From assembly GCA_029990175.1 (NCBI GenBank), contig JARKIP010000005.1, forward strand, positions 67,210,501 to 67,274,500: 64,000 nucleotides of DNA, written 5' to 3'. A program made the position numbers and the translations under genes. The notes beneath the pieces are model-generated. The model ran no database searches. It was not told where the DNA came from and worked only from the letters and a program-made list of their open reading frames with translations. The stretch comes from Petunia secreta. Taxonomy: Eukaryota > Streptophyta > Magnoliopsida > Solanales > Solanaceae. This document shows positions 36,222 through 47,017 of this stretch, one piece after another. The stretch's first letter is position 1, and every line of letters starts with the position of its first letter.

Positions 36222-37568
36222 GAAAAAGGAGAGGCTGTGAAGAGTGATGTGAGTGAGTTGTCACCACCCAAACCCACACCTGACCTTGAAAGAAAAATGA
36301 GGGAAAAGAAAGAGGGAAAAAGAATCAATGAGAGTGAGGACACCCCTTATTCCAACATTAACCTCTTATCTTCTCCTTCTACTTGTTCGAACTCTTGTGC
36401 AGGAACTCTTGGAGGCAAACCGATAGAGCCTCAACTCTGTACCGAAGTAGATAGACAAGGTGAAGAAGATCTTTCATGTGAGCTCCACGAAGAAGAAACT
36501 ACTTATGAGACTTCGGAGACAGTGAGAGAAACCGAAGGTCACTCCGAGGTAAGTGTTCGATTTCCTTCCCGTGAGCATGATACTTCCTTGTCTTGTGAAA
36601 TTGTATGTGAAAACTCTATGCTAGTTGATGATTTGTATGATTACAATGTGTTTGCAACTAGTGTAGATTCGAATGGTCAACTTGTGAATGAATGTGAACC
36701 ACTAGTTGAGAGAATTGATATGCCACATCATGATGTGAGCGCGATCTTCATCGAATCTCTCTTTAGTGATGAAGTCGTAGTTGACCTTACTTGTGACCCT
36801 TGTTATGACACACCACCAATCTTTGATAAAGGGGAAAATGAGTTGTTTGATCATACCCTTGTTGAAATTATTGCCTATGGTGGATCTGTGTGTTGTAGTG
36901 AGGAAGATGATACCCTTGAGGAGTCCTTAGTGGATGAGTTGGATCGGATTATATTCGATGACTCCTCAAGTGTGGTCGATGACCTGGGTTCGGATGCACC
37001 TTTGATGGGTAGTGAACTTATTTTCACTAACCCTCTGTTCGAAGGAAATGGTGATGAGCATCCGACTCGAGGAGAACCACCTCGGTTTGAAAGGCTTAAC
37101 CCCGTAGATAACCCATTATTTGAGACCTTCTTTGGAAGTCTGTCTAAAGAGAAGGGTTGTCTTGGAGTTCATTTGGGAGGTGAAAAGCTCTCTCTTGGTG
37201 TGAATACGATTGCTTTTAAGAAGGGGAGTGGAGTATTCGATGTTAGTTGTCGAGTCAATCATTTTACTTACTCCATTCCACATGTTGATCACACCTCGAG
37301 TATAGTGCATACCGAAGTCTATAAGCCCTATGATGATAAAAGTGAATTTAGGGCTCGGTATGATGACTACGAGTTTAGAGGTGATAGGGCCTTTGATCGT
37401 CACATCTTTCATATAAAGTGTCCTATTGATCTCTTCGTGTACTCATGTGTTCGTTACAGTTCCTACTTGAGCCAAGAACTTGTTGTTTCCTTCGGAGACA
37501 TAGGCTGTTTGATCATTATTGATGCTTGGCTCAACCATAAGAGTGTGTTTTCCACTCGTAAATACTAA
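36222..37568 (+). CDS. Same-frame continuation after one TAG; acidic protein of unknown function
   Basis: In frame with 34755-36221 and separated only by the TAG at 36219-36221. It runs 448 codons to TAA 37566-37568. If translated separately, the first ATG is 36237-36239. Acidic stretches (EEDDTLEESLVDELD) alternate with ordinary sequence. The C-terminal ~120 residues are mixed and compact (PLFETFFGSLSKEKGCLG; HIFHIKCPIDLFVYSC). I do not recognise a domain. Either the TAG is a recent nonsense change in one long ORF of about 940 codons, or it is read through or used as a boundary. Confidence 0.55.
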   Translation, partial: EKGEAVKSDVSELSPPKPTPDLERKMREKKEGKRINESEDTPYSNINLLSSPSTCSNSCAGTLGGKPIEPQLCTEVDRQGEEDLSCELHEEETTYETSETVRETEGHSEVSVRFPSREHDTSLSCEIVCENSMLVDDLYDYNVFATSVDSNGQLVNECEPLVERIDMPHHDVSAIFIESLFSDEVVVDLTCDPCYDTPPIFDKGENELFDHTLVEIIAYGGSVCCSEEDDTLEESLVDELDRIIFDDSSSVVDDLGSDAPLMGSELIFTNPLFEGNGDEHPTRGEPPRFERLNPVDNPLFETFFGSLSKEKGCLGVHLGGEKLSLGVNTIAFKKGSGVFDVSCRVNHFTYSIPHVDHTSSIVHTEVYKPYDDKSEFRARYDDYEFRGDRAFDRHIFHIKCPIDLFVYSCVRYSSYLSQELVVSFGDIGCLIIIDAWLNHKSVFSTRKY

Positions 37569-37650
37569 CCTACTTTCGAAGTAGGAAGCTTTGTTTGTCT
37601 TTGCCTTGTTGCAGGTCTTGCCGGTTTGATTTCGAGGACGAAATCCTTTC

Positions 37651-37663
37651 AAGAAGGGGAGGA
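37651..37663 (+). other. Polypurine tract of the young element
   Basis: AAGAAGGGGAGGA directly before the LTR. It is preceded by TTCGAGGACGAAATC, a phrase common at the 3' end of plant gypsy elements, which points to gypsy ancestry. Confidence 0.85.
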
Positions 37664-38475
37664 TGATGCAATACGAACCAGGCTCACCTGTTCGATTCAT
37701 CAAGCAAGTCCACCGAGGAGTCACATGGCGCCCACGATCAAGTGTGGCCGGAATGAAGATACCGAAGACTGCCTCGCCGAGCAGCAACGATGGAAATCCA
37801 CCGAGCAGACAACAAGTGACTGTGACCGTTGCTGACACTGACTTCGGAGTTGTGAGACCGAGGACAACTGATGGAAACAACGATCAAGCTCGAGCCCGAA
37901 GCTGAAGGCAACCGAACCAAGGAAGAACGACGCCGATCAAAGAATCGATCGAAGGGCTACAAATGTGACCGAGGCAAACAAGCGACCGAATCCAATGTGT
38001 TCGGGCTGAGCTGCCGAACACATAAGCTACTCCAGCCCTGCGTGGCTTTATCTCATTGGTCGCCTGTGACCACTTTACTATTTTGCCCTTTTTATTGTCT
38101 ATATAAACTCCTAGCATAGCTCATTAGGAGATAGTTTTTAGTTGATATTGAATTGAGAGAATAGAGATAGAATTGGCCGAGCCATTCTTGTTTGAAGCCC
38201 GAGGCTTCGTGTATGCCTTCTATGGCTTGGAACCGAAATGGATTTCATCACTAGTATGAATCCTTGTTAGGTTCAAGTTTCATTTTCTCCCTTGGATAAT
38301 CAATCAATGTTTTGACTGTGATTATCCATTCTTTCTTCTATTTCTGTTCTCCCCCTTCCCCGATTTCTTATTATCCGTGTTACTCTGTTGCTTCCGCACC
38401 TTATCTTCATCGTTTCCGCGTCTTGTTTGTCGTCTCCGATTGCGAAGTGCAAACCCACGGTTTTGCATTGCATCA
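37664..38475 (+). repeat. 3' LTR of the young element
   Basis: 812 bp; five substitutions against 32745-33556 and no indel. Four are T to C and one A to G, reading 5' LTR to 3' LTR. Confidence 0.95.
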
Positions 38476-38909
38476 TGAAGGGAGCAAAATGCAACTGAAA
38501 TGATAACCAATAAACTGGTGGCCTTCTAGAATAAAAGCTAGCTCACCCTGATAGTTGAAGTCGTCTTCGCTCCTTCACAATGTGGCGAACTCAATCCTGG
38601 AGCGAACCCGCCGAAACGAAATAGATAGACAAGAAACAAACAACAAACAAGGGTGAGGCAAAAGGACTCAATAAGTAGGGCAGACTAGCCACCTCAAAGA
38701 ATAGGATAGCTAGCCAGGGAGAAGAAACAGATAAACCAAATTCCTTTTATTTAAATTATAAAAAGGCAGAGCCAGATAACAACCGGAAACACGTAAGAAA
38801 CTTCTAAACTCAACCAAGGGTGCGTGCCAGAAACATATCAACAAATAAGCAATGCACATATAAGCAGAATAGTAGTCATGTACCGCAAGTCTACACAATG
38901 GTATGAATT

Positions 38910-38972
38910 GAGATGAAATGAAATGAAGTGAGATGAAATGAAATGAAATGAAATGAAATGAAATGAAATGAA
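38910..38972. repeat. (AAATG)n microsatellite in the split LTR
   Basis: About ten AAATG/AAGTG pentamers. The sister LTR (26575-26615) has a shorter, interrupted run, so the array has changed length since insertion. Confidence 0.9.
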
Positions 38973-39008
38973 ATATGATGCAAAGGGTCACATGTGCCCG
39001 TAATCCCA

Positions 39009-39405
39009 TCCCGACGCGAAATACTCCTGCATTCACAGGGAATCTAATCTGATAACTAACTGGAGCGGAATACTCCTGCTCCTGGGGCGGAATACTCCTG
39101 CACCCGATATAATATAAACCAGAGGCGGAATACTCCTGCACTCTCTTGGGGAGGAATACCCCTGCATCCGATATAATGTAAAGCTGAGGCGGAATACTCC
39201 TGCACTCTCCTGGGGCGGAATCCTCCTACCCTCAATATGATACAATGGAGCGGAATACTCCTGCTCCTGGGGCAGAATACTCCTACCCTCAATATAATAC
39301 AATGGAGCGGAATACTCCTGCTCCGGGGGCGGAATACTCCTACCCTCAATATGATACAGTGGAGCGGAATACTCCTGCTCCTGGGGCGGAATACTCCTGC
39401 ACCCA
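39009..39405. repeat. Array of GCGGAATACTCCTGC units in the 5' LTR
   Basis: Sister of 26655-27035. Units alternate GGAGCGGAATACTCCTGCTCC and GGGGCGGAATACTCC with TACCCTCAATATGATACAAT spacers. Confidence 0.93.
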
Positions 39406-41329
39406 ATATGATATGCAATGTAATGCATATGAATGACATATAATGCATATGAATGCAATGTGATGCAATAATAACACTTCACCGGCGCGGGACTCTCATC
39501 GGCAGCCGGGAAGTAGATGTCAACTCACAGCCAGAGTACAATGCTCAAATCCTCAATGCAATACCAACAACAGGACATAAACATATAATATACAATGTGA
39601 ATCCAATGCTAAGGCGTAAGGAGTACACCTATCGGCAGCTACACACGTAAGGAACACGTGGTACAAAATCCACGAGGCCAGGTGCCTCCAAAGAATGGAT
39701 ATAAACACTTACCTTGTTACAAAGTTAGCACAGTTACTCAACAACTGCTTTATCCTTTGGATTCACTGTCAAACGATCCTACTGTATTCAATAAGCAGAA
39801 AACGATATCAAATAGGGCTAAAGGCTTCATTCCTCACATCTTAAGGCAATCCGCTTAGGAACCTGATACCCACGCGACCGGACTGTGTGTCCACTGTCCA
39901 GCCTCTATGGGGGACTCCAAATCACACACAACATGATCACAATATAAGTATAAGTATATATGAGGCATAACACATGTGGCAAAAATAGATATGGACTCAA
40001 ATGGATGAGAAGAAAACTCAGGATAGAATTATAGACACAACCTAGAACTAAGAATTTATCTAACTCTTTGACTTTATAAAAGTTTCGGCAGAGTTTCCTC
40101 TGAAACTGGATGATCCACAAAAACAGAACCAGCACTATACTATACACGAGAATGGATATCCGGATACACTGATAATATAAACATGTTAAACAGATTACAA
40201 GAGGAGACGACTGGATGACATAACAAATCCGCAGATAGAATGTCTGGACAGCACCACTGTCCTGTCTTTCGACCTAATTTCTAGAGTGTAGATCAAAGTT
40301 ATAAACTTTGTGGTCATCTTGAAAGTTGTAGATATATTTCTTAGGATTTTGGAGATTCTTAAAGCATCTTAATATCAATTTTCTACAAGGAGTTATGATC
40401 AATATACTAACAGTTGTCCAAAGATCAAAAAATTTTCTAGATTTTGAAACGTTTTGTCTTGCTGATTTGAACGTCTTTCACCTTGGATTTTAGTATCAAA
40501 TTAAGTATATACAAGGTTCTCTTGATTATATACAAGTAACCAATAAGAAAAACTATTTTTGGAACTAAGAAAAACTTCAAAAGCTACAAGATACATGCCT
40601 TATCAAAAGAAGGGTCTAGTCTTACTTACCTTTGATGTTTCTTGCTTCTAAACCTTGTTTCCTTTGAATTCCACACCTTCTAAAGCTTAAAACAGCTATA
40701 ATACAAAATTTAGGCACTTTACTTAGCCATGAAGTAATTCTAAAACTCAAGCAATAGACGAAATTGAAGGTAGCATAACGTTCCCTTAATCGCTTAGAGC
40801 GTTTTGACGCAATCCGTCTTCAATTTCGAGTTAAGATTGATGTTGTTTCTTCAAAATCATAAAATTTGCTCAAAACTTAATGAGAGAACTGTTTCTCTCT
40901 TTATATTTCTGGAAAATGACGAGATATGAAAGGAATTTTCCTTTTATACTTGAAACATTTCAGTTTTAGTCCTCTTTTACGCGTATGTCCCTCTTTCTGG
41001 CCTGACTTCTGATGCTCATATCTTTTTATCTATAGGTTGTATGAACAAACCGTTAAAAGTGTTGGAAACTACACTCCAAGACCTTCAATTTGGTATATGA
41101 TATGTCTCCAAAAGACTTCATATAGTATACGAAATTAATTACTGAAAAAGCTTCGTTACAAGGCAATTCGTTAGTCGGTTTTTCCGCAACTTAATTCCGA
41201 TTTTTCCAAAACTTTATATTCAACACATAAACATCATATATGGTCATATTATAACTTTAAAATTACTTAAATCATTTTTAACATGTCATTAGAAGGATGT
41301 ACCTCACTTTGGACATACGGGGTGTAACA

Positions 41330-41872
41330 TTTGCGAAACTAAAGTTTTGACTTTGATTAGTTCTCAATATTACACTCCTAGCCTAGCAACTCACTCCAAA
41401 GACTATAGGTTGTCCTAAGTAGGTGGATTAAGTCATTGATTATATTGTAGGTCAAGGACGAAATGAAGAACAAGCGCCGAGGTATATCTCATATAACAAA
41501 ACCTCATAATTACTAGTATTATATATCACACCAAAAACACTAACTGCATACATATATTTGTGTACTTTTGTGTAATCAAACAAGAAGAACGTAATTTCAT
41601 CATATTTAAGTATGAATGAACTCCAGAAGCATCCAACCATCGACCGCAGTGTTTTAATTGTTAAATATTTTTCACCAGTAAAAGAGAACCTTAAAGATAA
41701 CACTAATCAGATTAAATGAATCTTTAAGTTATTTTCATACGGGAAAAAGAATTTGACTGCATTTGATGACTTCTAAAATAGTCCTCTTCCGTTTTGCAAT
41801 GTTTAGTTTTAACTTCTACAAGTAAATCATCAATGCTTGTTAATTTTAGAGGCCCAACTTCACTCTTCTTAC
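41330..41872. other. Intergenic remnant upstream of the duplicated PMEI locus
   Basis: No gene seen. The stretch 41645-41800 resembles 52540-52700 upstream of the intact PMEI gene (AACACTAATCAGATTAAATGAATC; TTTAAGTT(A/G)TTTTCA) and also 25800-25879, so the duplicated unit included this flank. Confidence 0.6.
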
Positions 41873-42651
41873 TAGGAGTATGGGTGAACATATGCCAGGC
41901 TAGTTTGATTTTTCATTTATCAAACCAAATCAATTATGTCGGGTTTTTCAGATTATTCAATTTTTTTATTTTTTCTTGGTAAGCAACTTTGATGGTACTT
42001 TTTCCAAGCAAATAACACAATAAAAAAATTAGTTGTAAAATATATTAACATAATAAAAAATAAAGATAGTATATGTGGCATATTCAAATTGTACACATAC
42101 CTCTTATTAAACATAAGCTATTTTAATAATAGCATATATTGATTATACTATATGTGTACATAATTTTACTTTGTGGCCTTTATGATATATGAAAGATTTT
42201 TTTAGGATGATTGATGGATTATTGACTAGAATCTCTATTTTTAACGAGATAGAAGAAGATGATTTTAAAAGATAGGAATATCTAATACACATTGATTTAG
42301 TAGATTTTATTGAGATTAAAAGTGGTATTTTTGGAAATAAACTATACAAAATATAGTATTAAATTCTTAAAAATGGTATTAGTGAGATTTTTTAAAGTGT
42401 TGGGTATATAATAAAAAGCAGTACTATGGTGTTTCATGTTAATTTCACTATTTTTATGCATAAAAGAATTAAAAATAATATATCTGTCGATTCGGTTTGG
42501 TGTCGGTTCATTTTTTTCTTTGCTAAAACCAAACCAAACCTAATATGTCACTTTATTTTTTTCAACACCAAATCAAACCGCTAGACGTCTTTTTTTTTCA
42601 ATTTAATTTGGTTTATCGGTTTGACTCGCCGATTTGGTTTGTACACCCCTA
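41873..42651. mobile_element. Probable non-autonomous hAT element, 779 bp
   Basis: Ends TAGGAGTATGGGTGAAC and, inverted, TAGGGGTGTACAAACC. Flanked by CTTCTTAC (41865-41872) and CTTCCTAC (42652-42659), an 8-bp duplication with one mismatch. It is A/T-rich with repeated AACCAAATC / GATTTGGTT motifs near both ends and has no coding capacity. Confidence 0.6.
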
Positions 42652-42659
42652 CTTCCTAC

Positions 42660-42825
42660 AATATAAGTTTGACCCAAAACACATCCGATGTCAATAGTGA
42701 TCTCATTAAGTATAAAATTTTATTGTGTATTATGAATTAAAAATCTTTTTTAGTAAAAGCAAAACATTAGACAAATAAGTTAGTACTTGCTTGCATTTGT
42801 CTAGTTAAACAACTTAATTAGATCG
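42660..42825. other. Short intergenic stretch
   Basis: A/T-rich, with no feature visible; it ends at the LINE target duplication. Confidence 0.6.
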
Positions 42826-43039
42826 CCATCTACTTAACTTTTTTTTGGTAATAGTACGAAATTTCATTAATACTAAAGCATGTCTACAACATCAATGGAA
42901 ACCTGATGCGCATCAAAATTGCCATAGTTGGCAAGCATATTACAACACTTCATCGATATATCTCTAGGGCAAGAACACCCATTTACATCATACAAAAGAG
43001 TAGAAATAATACTACTATTTGGAGGTTGCACAAAAATAG

Positions 43040-46000
43040 AAACTCAAATGCTATTACTTCTTGATAGTCCTTCTTTAGCTAGGAGATCAGCCACCTTGTT
43101 CTGCTCTCTAAAGCAGTGGTTAAGCTCCACCTTACCCAGCTCCAGCATCAACTTTCTACAATCAATTAACAAAGCAAAGGATTTATATTAGGGTCTAGTA
43201 ATTGTGAGAGGAATCCATTGAGTCGGGTTCTATTTTAATAGGGACCAAGCCATTATTTCTAATGAGAAGAAGCCCTTGCCAAAAGGTCAATAGTTCCACA
43301 TTGATATGGTCACTGTAAGGAACATGGGAGTAAAACCCTAAAATCCATTCCCCTTTATGAATTGTGACAACTCCTCTTGTTCCCCTTTGTGGAGTTTATT
43401 AGCTCCATCAATGTTGACTTGTAGAAGCTCTGAATTTGGGGTGCCACTTAAGGTAGGTTTATAGTCCTAGCAGATGTAGGGTAATTCTTTGCTAGAAGGA
43501 CAAATTCCCAGGTTCTATTATGGATGAGATTGAGAGAAACATCATCCATTCAGTTATTGTGGTAGTTACCATTCCTGTAAGTCCAAATATTCCACAAGAT
43601 GAAAGGAAAGAGATCAATCCAATTATAATGATTTAGATTAATGACACATGAATTATGTAAAATATCAAGCCAATGATTATCAGACTTGGAGAAGCATTAA
43701 GTATCAATTTTAAGAACTTCCCATAAACGACTGACATTGGTGCAATGAAAGAAAATATGATGAATTGTTTCATCTTGAGAAAGACAGGATGAGCATTTAG
43801 ATTTTATATCGATGCCTATGTGATGAAGATATGCCCCGGTAGGAAACCTATCATGATAACAAAGCAAAAGAAAGTATTTAATTTTACGAAGGATTTTAAG
43901 CTTCCAGATTCATGTGAAGTCTTTGCTATGGCAATTAGGCACCTCATCTATTAATTACCTGGCTAATTTGGTAGAAAAGATGCCATTAGTTGTGAGTTTC
44001 CAAGAGAGTTTGTCATTTTTATTAGGGTATAAGGGAAGATATGTGGATGTGATTTGTTGTAGAGGATGTCTGGGAACATGAAAGAAATATTAGACAAGTT
44101 CCATCTACCACCATTATTCAAGGTTTTAATTTTAAGGTTTTCTTCTCCTCTTTGAAGAGGACCTTGAATATATTGTAGGATGATAGTATTAGGAATCCAT
44201 TCATTCTCCCAAAAACTGATAACTTTTCCATCCCCAATTGTCCAATATGAACCCTTTTGACAAAAAGAGTAGCCTAAGAGGATGTTTTTCCAAGTTCCTT
44301 ATAGGAGTTCTTGGTAAAGCCTATTTCAGGTTTTTGTGTGTGCATTTTGATAATAGAGTTTTGGCCGAGAGAATGGAAGGGTTAGTATTAAGTCTCCATG
44401 CTAGGTTAGCAAGAAGAGCTAGATTTTTAGATTCAGCTTTAACGACTCCTAGTTCTCCTTGGCATCTAGGTATTGTCAATATATTCCAGTTTAGGAGATG
44501 GAGTTTTTTCTTTTCGTGAGTAGATCCCCATATGAAGTTTCTCTGGATTTGATCAATGCCATTGCACATTTGTTTTGGTAATTTGTGGTATTGCATCACT
44601 TAATTTGGGATTGTATTAAGAGTTGCTTTAGCCAGTGTAGTGTAGTCAACTATGTTTAAATATTTTATTTTCCAGCTGATCATTTTCTTCCTCATATTAT
44701 CAATGATGAATTGGTAATCTTTTGCCTTTAGAGCTTTATCAAATATAGGGAAGCCACGGAATTAGCAAAAGATGAACTTTTCTTTAAGTTCAAATAATGA
44801 GATAAGATGTCTTTTACTGTAGGATCACAATTATTGGAGAGCATAACTTTAGACTTTTGGTAATTTATTTTTTGCCCAGATTGATTATAAAAGGAGGACA
44901 ACGTGTATTTAATAGTCTCACAACTTTAATGGTGTGATGTCATCTGCAAAGAAAAGATAGAAAAAGTTTGGTCCATTTTTACAAATTTTGATTGTGTCCC
45001 AACTACCTGCAGATACTTCACTATTTATGGATCTGAAAAGTATTTCCAAGCAAAGGATGAAGATATAAGGTAATAGAGGGTCACCTAGCCTAATGCCTCT
45101 AGATGGGTTAAAAAAAAAAGTTTTTTTAACTATTAATGAGAATTGCAATTGAAGAAGTAGAAATGCAAGATATGATCAGAGTTATAATATTATATGGGAG
45201 TTTAAAATATTTTACGGTTCTAAGAATGAAGGGTCACTCAAGCTTATCAAAGGCCTTCTCAAGATCAATATTCAGAATCATATTGGCAACTTTACTTTTT
45301 TTACTTTTGAAAGCCTTTATGATTTCTTGAATGATGATAGCAATGTCACATGTTCTCTTATTTTTTAGGAAACTACTTTGACATGGGCTAATCATAGTGT
45401 TGAGAAAAGGCTTGATACGATCAGCTAAGATTTTAGTCATGGTCTTATAAATAGTATTGCACAAGCCTATAGATCTAAAGTTTTTAATTTCATTTGCATT
45501 ATCAAACTTAGGGATAAGGCACATGTATGTTTTGTTTAGATTTCCAGGCATGCAACATGAATGAAAAATATTAAGACATTGTGTAACGAAAGAAGGACCA
45601 ATAATATCCCAATACTTGATAAAGAAAAAGGGGTGTAAGCCATCCGAACCAGGGGATTTATGAATCTTGAAAGATTAAGGGCATTTAAGATTTCCTTTAC
45701 CTCTAGCCTTCTACCAATTTTGGCTATGTCCAAGTCAATTAGGGAATTATCACTAGAGTCAGCATGAATGTAATAAGAAAGTTGGTGGTCTGTGATATAC
45801 AACTTTTTGAAATACTAGGTAATATAAGTTTCAATTTCAGATTGATCAAAAATTAGGTTACCCTCATTATTTTTGATAAAAGCAATATGATTTGTTCTAC
45901 ATATATTGAAAGCAGAAATATGAAAGAAATTAGTATTGGCATCTCCTTCCGTTAGCCAGTTTATCCTAGCTTTTATTTTCCAAAAATCCTCTTCATTTTT

Positions 46001-47014
46001 TAAAATGTTATTAAATTCAATTTGAAGAGATTTTTCAGAATGGTATCTAGGGGATTGTTGGATACCTTGTAGCCTAGCAAGGATATTTTTTAAAAAAAAT
46101 ATATATATTACAATATTCTGAATTCCATTTCTTGACATTAAATTTAAAATTCATAACCCCTTCATAAAAACAAGTATCATCAGACCATGAATTTTGAACA
46201 ATATTAATAAGACCAGGGTGATTGCACCATATTTTTTTCAAATCGGAATGGTTTCTCAGAATTGCTAGGTCTAAGTCTAATTAATAAAAAGAGGATGTGA
46301 TCAGAATGTGTGCAAGGCAAATGAGTGACAAGAGCATCAGAAAAAATTTTAATACAGTCCACATTAGCAAAGCACATGTCTAACCTCTCTAGGATTAGGT
46401 TACCCTTATATTGATTATTAGTCCATGTATACTTACTTCCTTTAAAACTTAGATCATGCAGATTACAATCAATTAGACAGTTCCTAAAAGCATTGCTACA
46501 TTTTTTATTTAAAGAAAGACCACCCATATATCACTAGATTTGAGAACCTCCTTAAAGCCTCCCGCTATGATCCAAGGCATATCATACATAGATTTAATAT
46601 TAGAGATATTATCCCAAAGGACTAATCTATCGCAATAATTATTACTAGCATATATTTCACTAAAAAAAAGTAGGGTTATGAATTACCTTCACCATAACAT
46701 GTATCTCCTGATCAGTGATGTAAATAAACATCTTCCACCGTCACAAAGGAGTTGTCCCAAAAAATTACTATTCCACCCGAATGATCATCCACAGGTGATT
46801 GAAGCATACCATTAAAGTGAAATTCATCCCTAATACTAGCATGATCATGCATGTGTGTTTCAAGTAATGCAACTAAACATGGACAATGATAATTACGGGC
46901 ACTTCTAAAGTTACGCCTAAAATTAGCATTATTGACACTACGAACATTCGAACCCATAAAGTAAACAGCTCTATTCATTGGCACATTTTGGTTTTGTTGT
47001 GGATTCAAAGGCAT
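43040..47014 (-). pseudogene. LINE ORF2: endonuclease, RT, zf-RVT, RNase H; broken
   Basis: Endonuclease pieces: VRSVNNANFRRNFR and LLETHMHDHASI (46730-47014), then NCNLHDLSFKGSKYTW and HSDHILFLLIRL (46204-46527). The RT piece at 45815-46138 has WLTEGDANTNFFH; 45234-45551 has CLIPKFDNANEIKNFR, CNTIYKTMTKILADRIK and NIDLEKAFD; 44918-45148 has RLGDPLLPYIFILCLE and the catalytic FADD (about 44940-44951). The block 44321-44599 has the conserved FIWGSTHEKKKLHLLNW region. CLSQDETIHHIFFHC (about 43742-43787) is the zf-RVT finger. RNase H shows VNIDGANKLHKG (about 43425) and FREQNKVADLLAKEGL (about 43065-43115). The pieces lie in different frames. Confidence 0.88.
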
Positions 47015-47017
47015 GTT

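Larger units (their letters stand above)
32745..38475 (+). mobile_element. Young non-autonomous LTR retrotransposon with one long reading frame, TSD TGAAG
   Basis: LTRs 32745-33556 and 37664-38475 are both exactly 812 bp and differ at 5 sites. TGAAG is at 32740-32744 and 38476-38480. The LTR ends are inverted repeats TGATGCAAT/ATTGCATCA. A Met-tRNA primer site and a polypurine tract are present. The interior (4107 bp) encodes one long frame with a single stop but no RT, RNase H or integrase, so its movement would need another element's enzymes. By eye it is the most recent insertion for which both full LTRs are visible. Confidence 0.95.
25880..41329 (-). mobile_element. Non-autonomous Ty3/gypsy-type LTR element with 3 kb LTRs, TSD TTTGC, carrying a nested element
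   Basis: TTTGC occurs at 25875-25879 and 41330-41334. Both LTRs start (minus sense) TGTTAC and end ...GTGTCA. The internal region is only about 3.5 kb and has a Met-tRNA primer site, a decayed gag relic and a polypurine tract; I find no RT or integrase. Long LTRs with a short, non-coding interior fit the LARD class. The right LTR is split by the element at 32745-38475. The LTRs differ by several per cent (about 10 of the first 130 bases at one end, fewer elsewhere), so this insertion is older than the nested one. Confidence 0.88.
32478..41329 (-). repeat. 5' LTR of the large gypsy-type element, split by a nested element
   Basis: The first part is 32478-32744, the second 38481-41329. They are contiguous in the sister LTR (25880-28950). 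The break carries the TGAAG duplication of the nested element. Confidence 0.9.
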
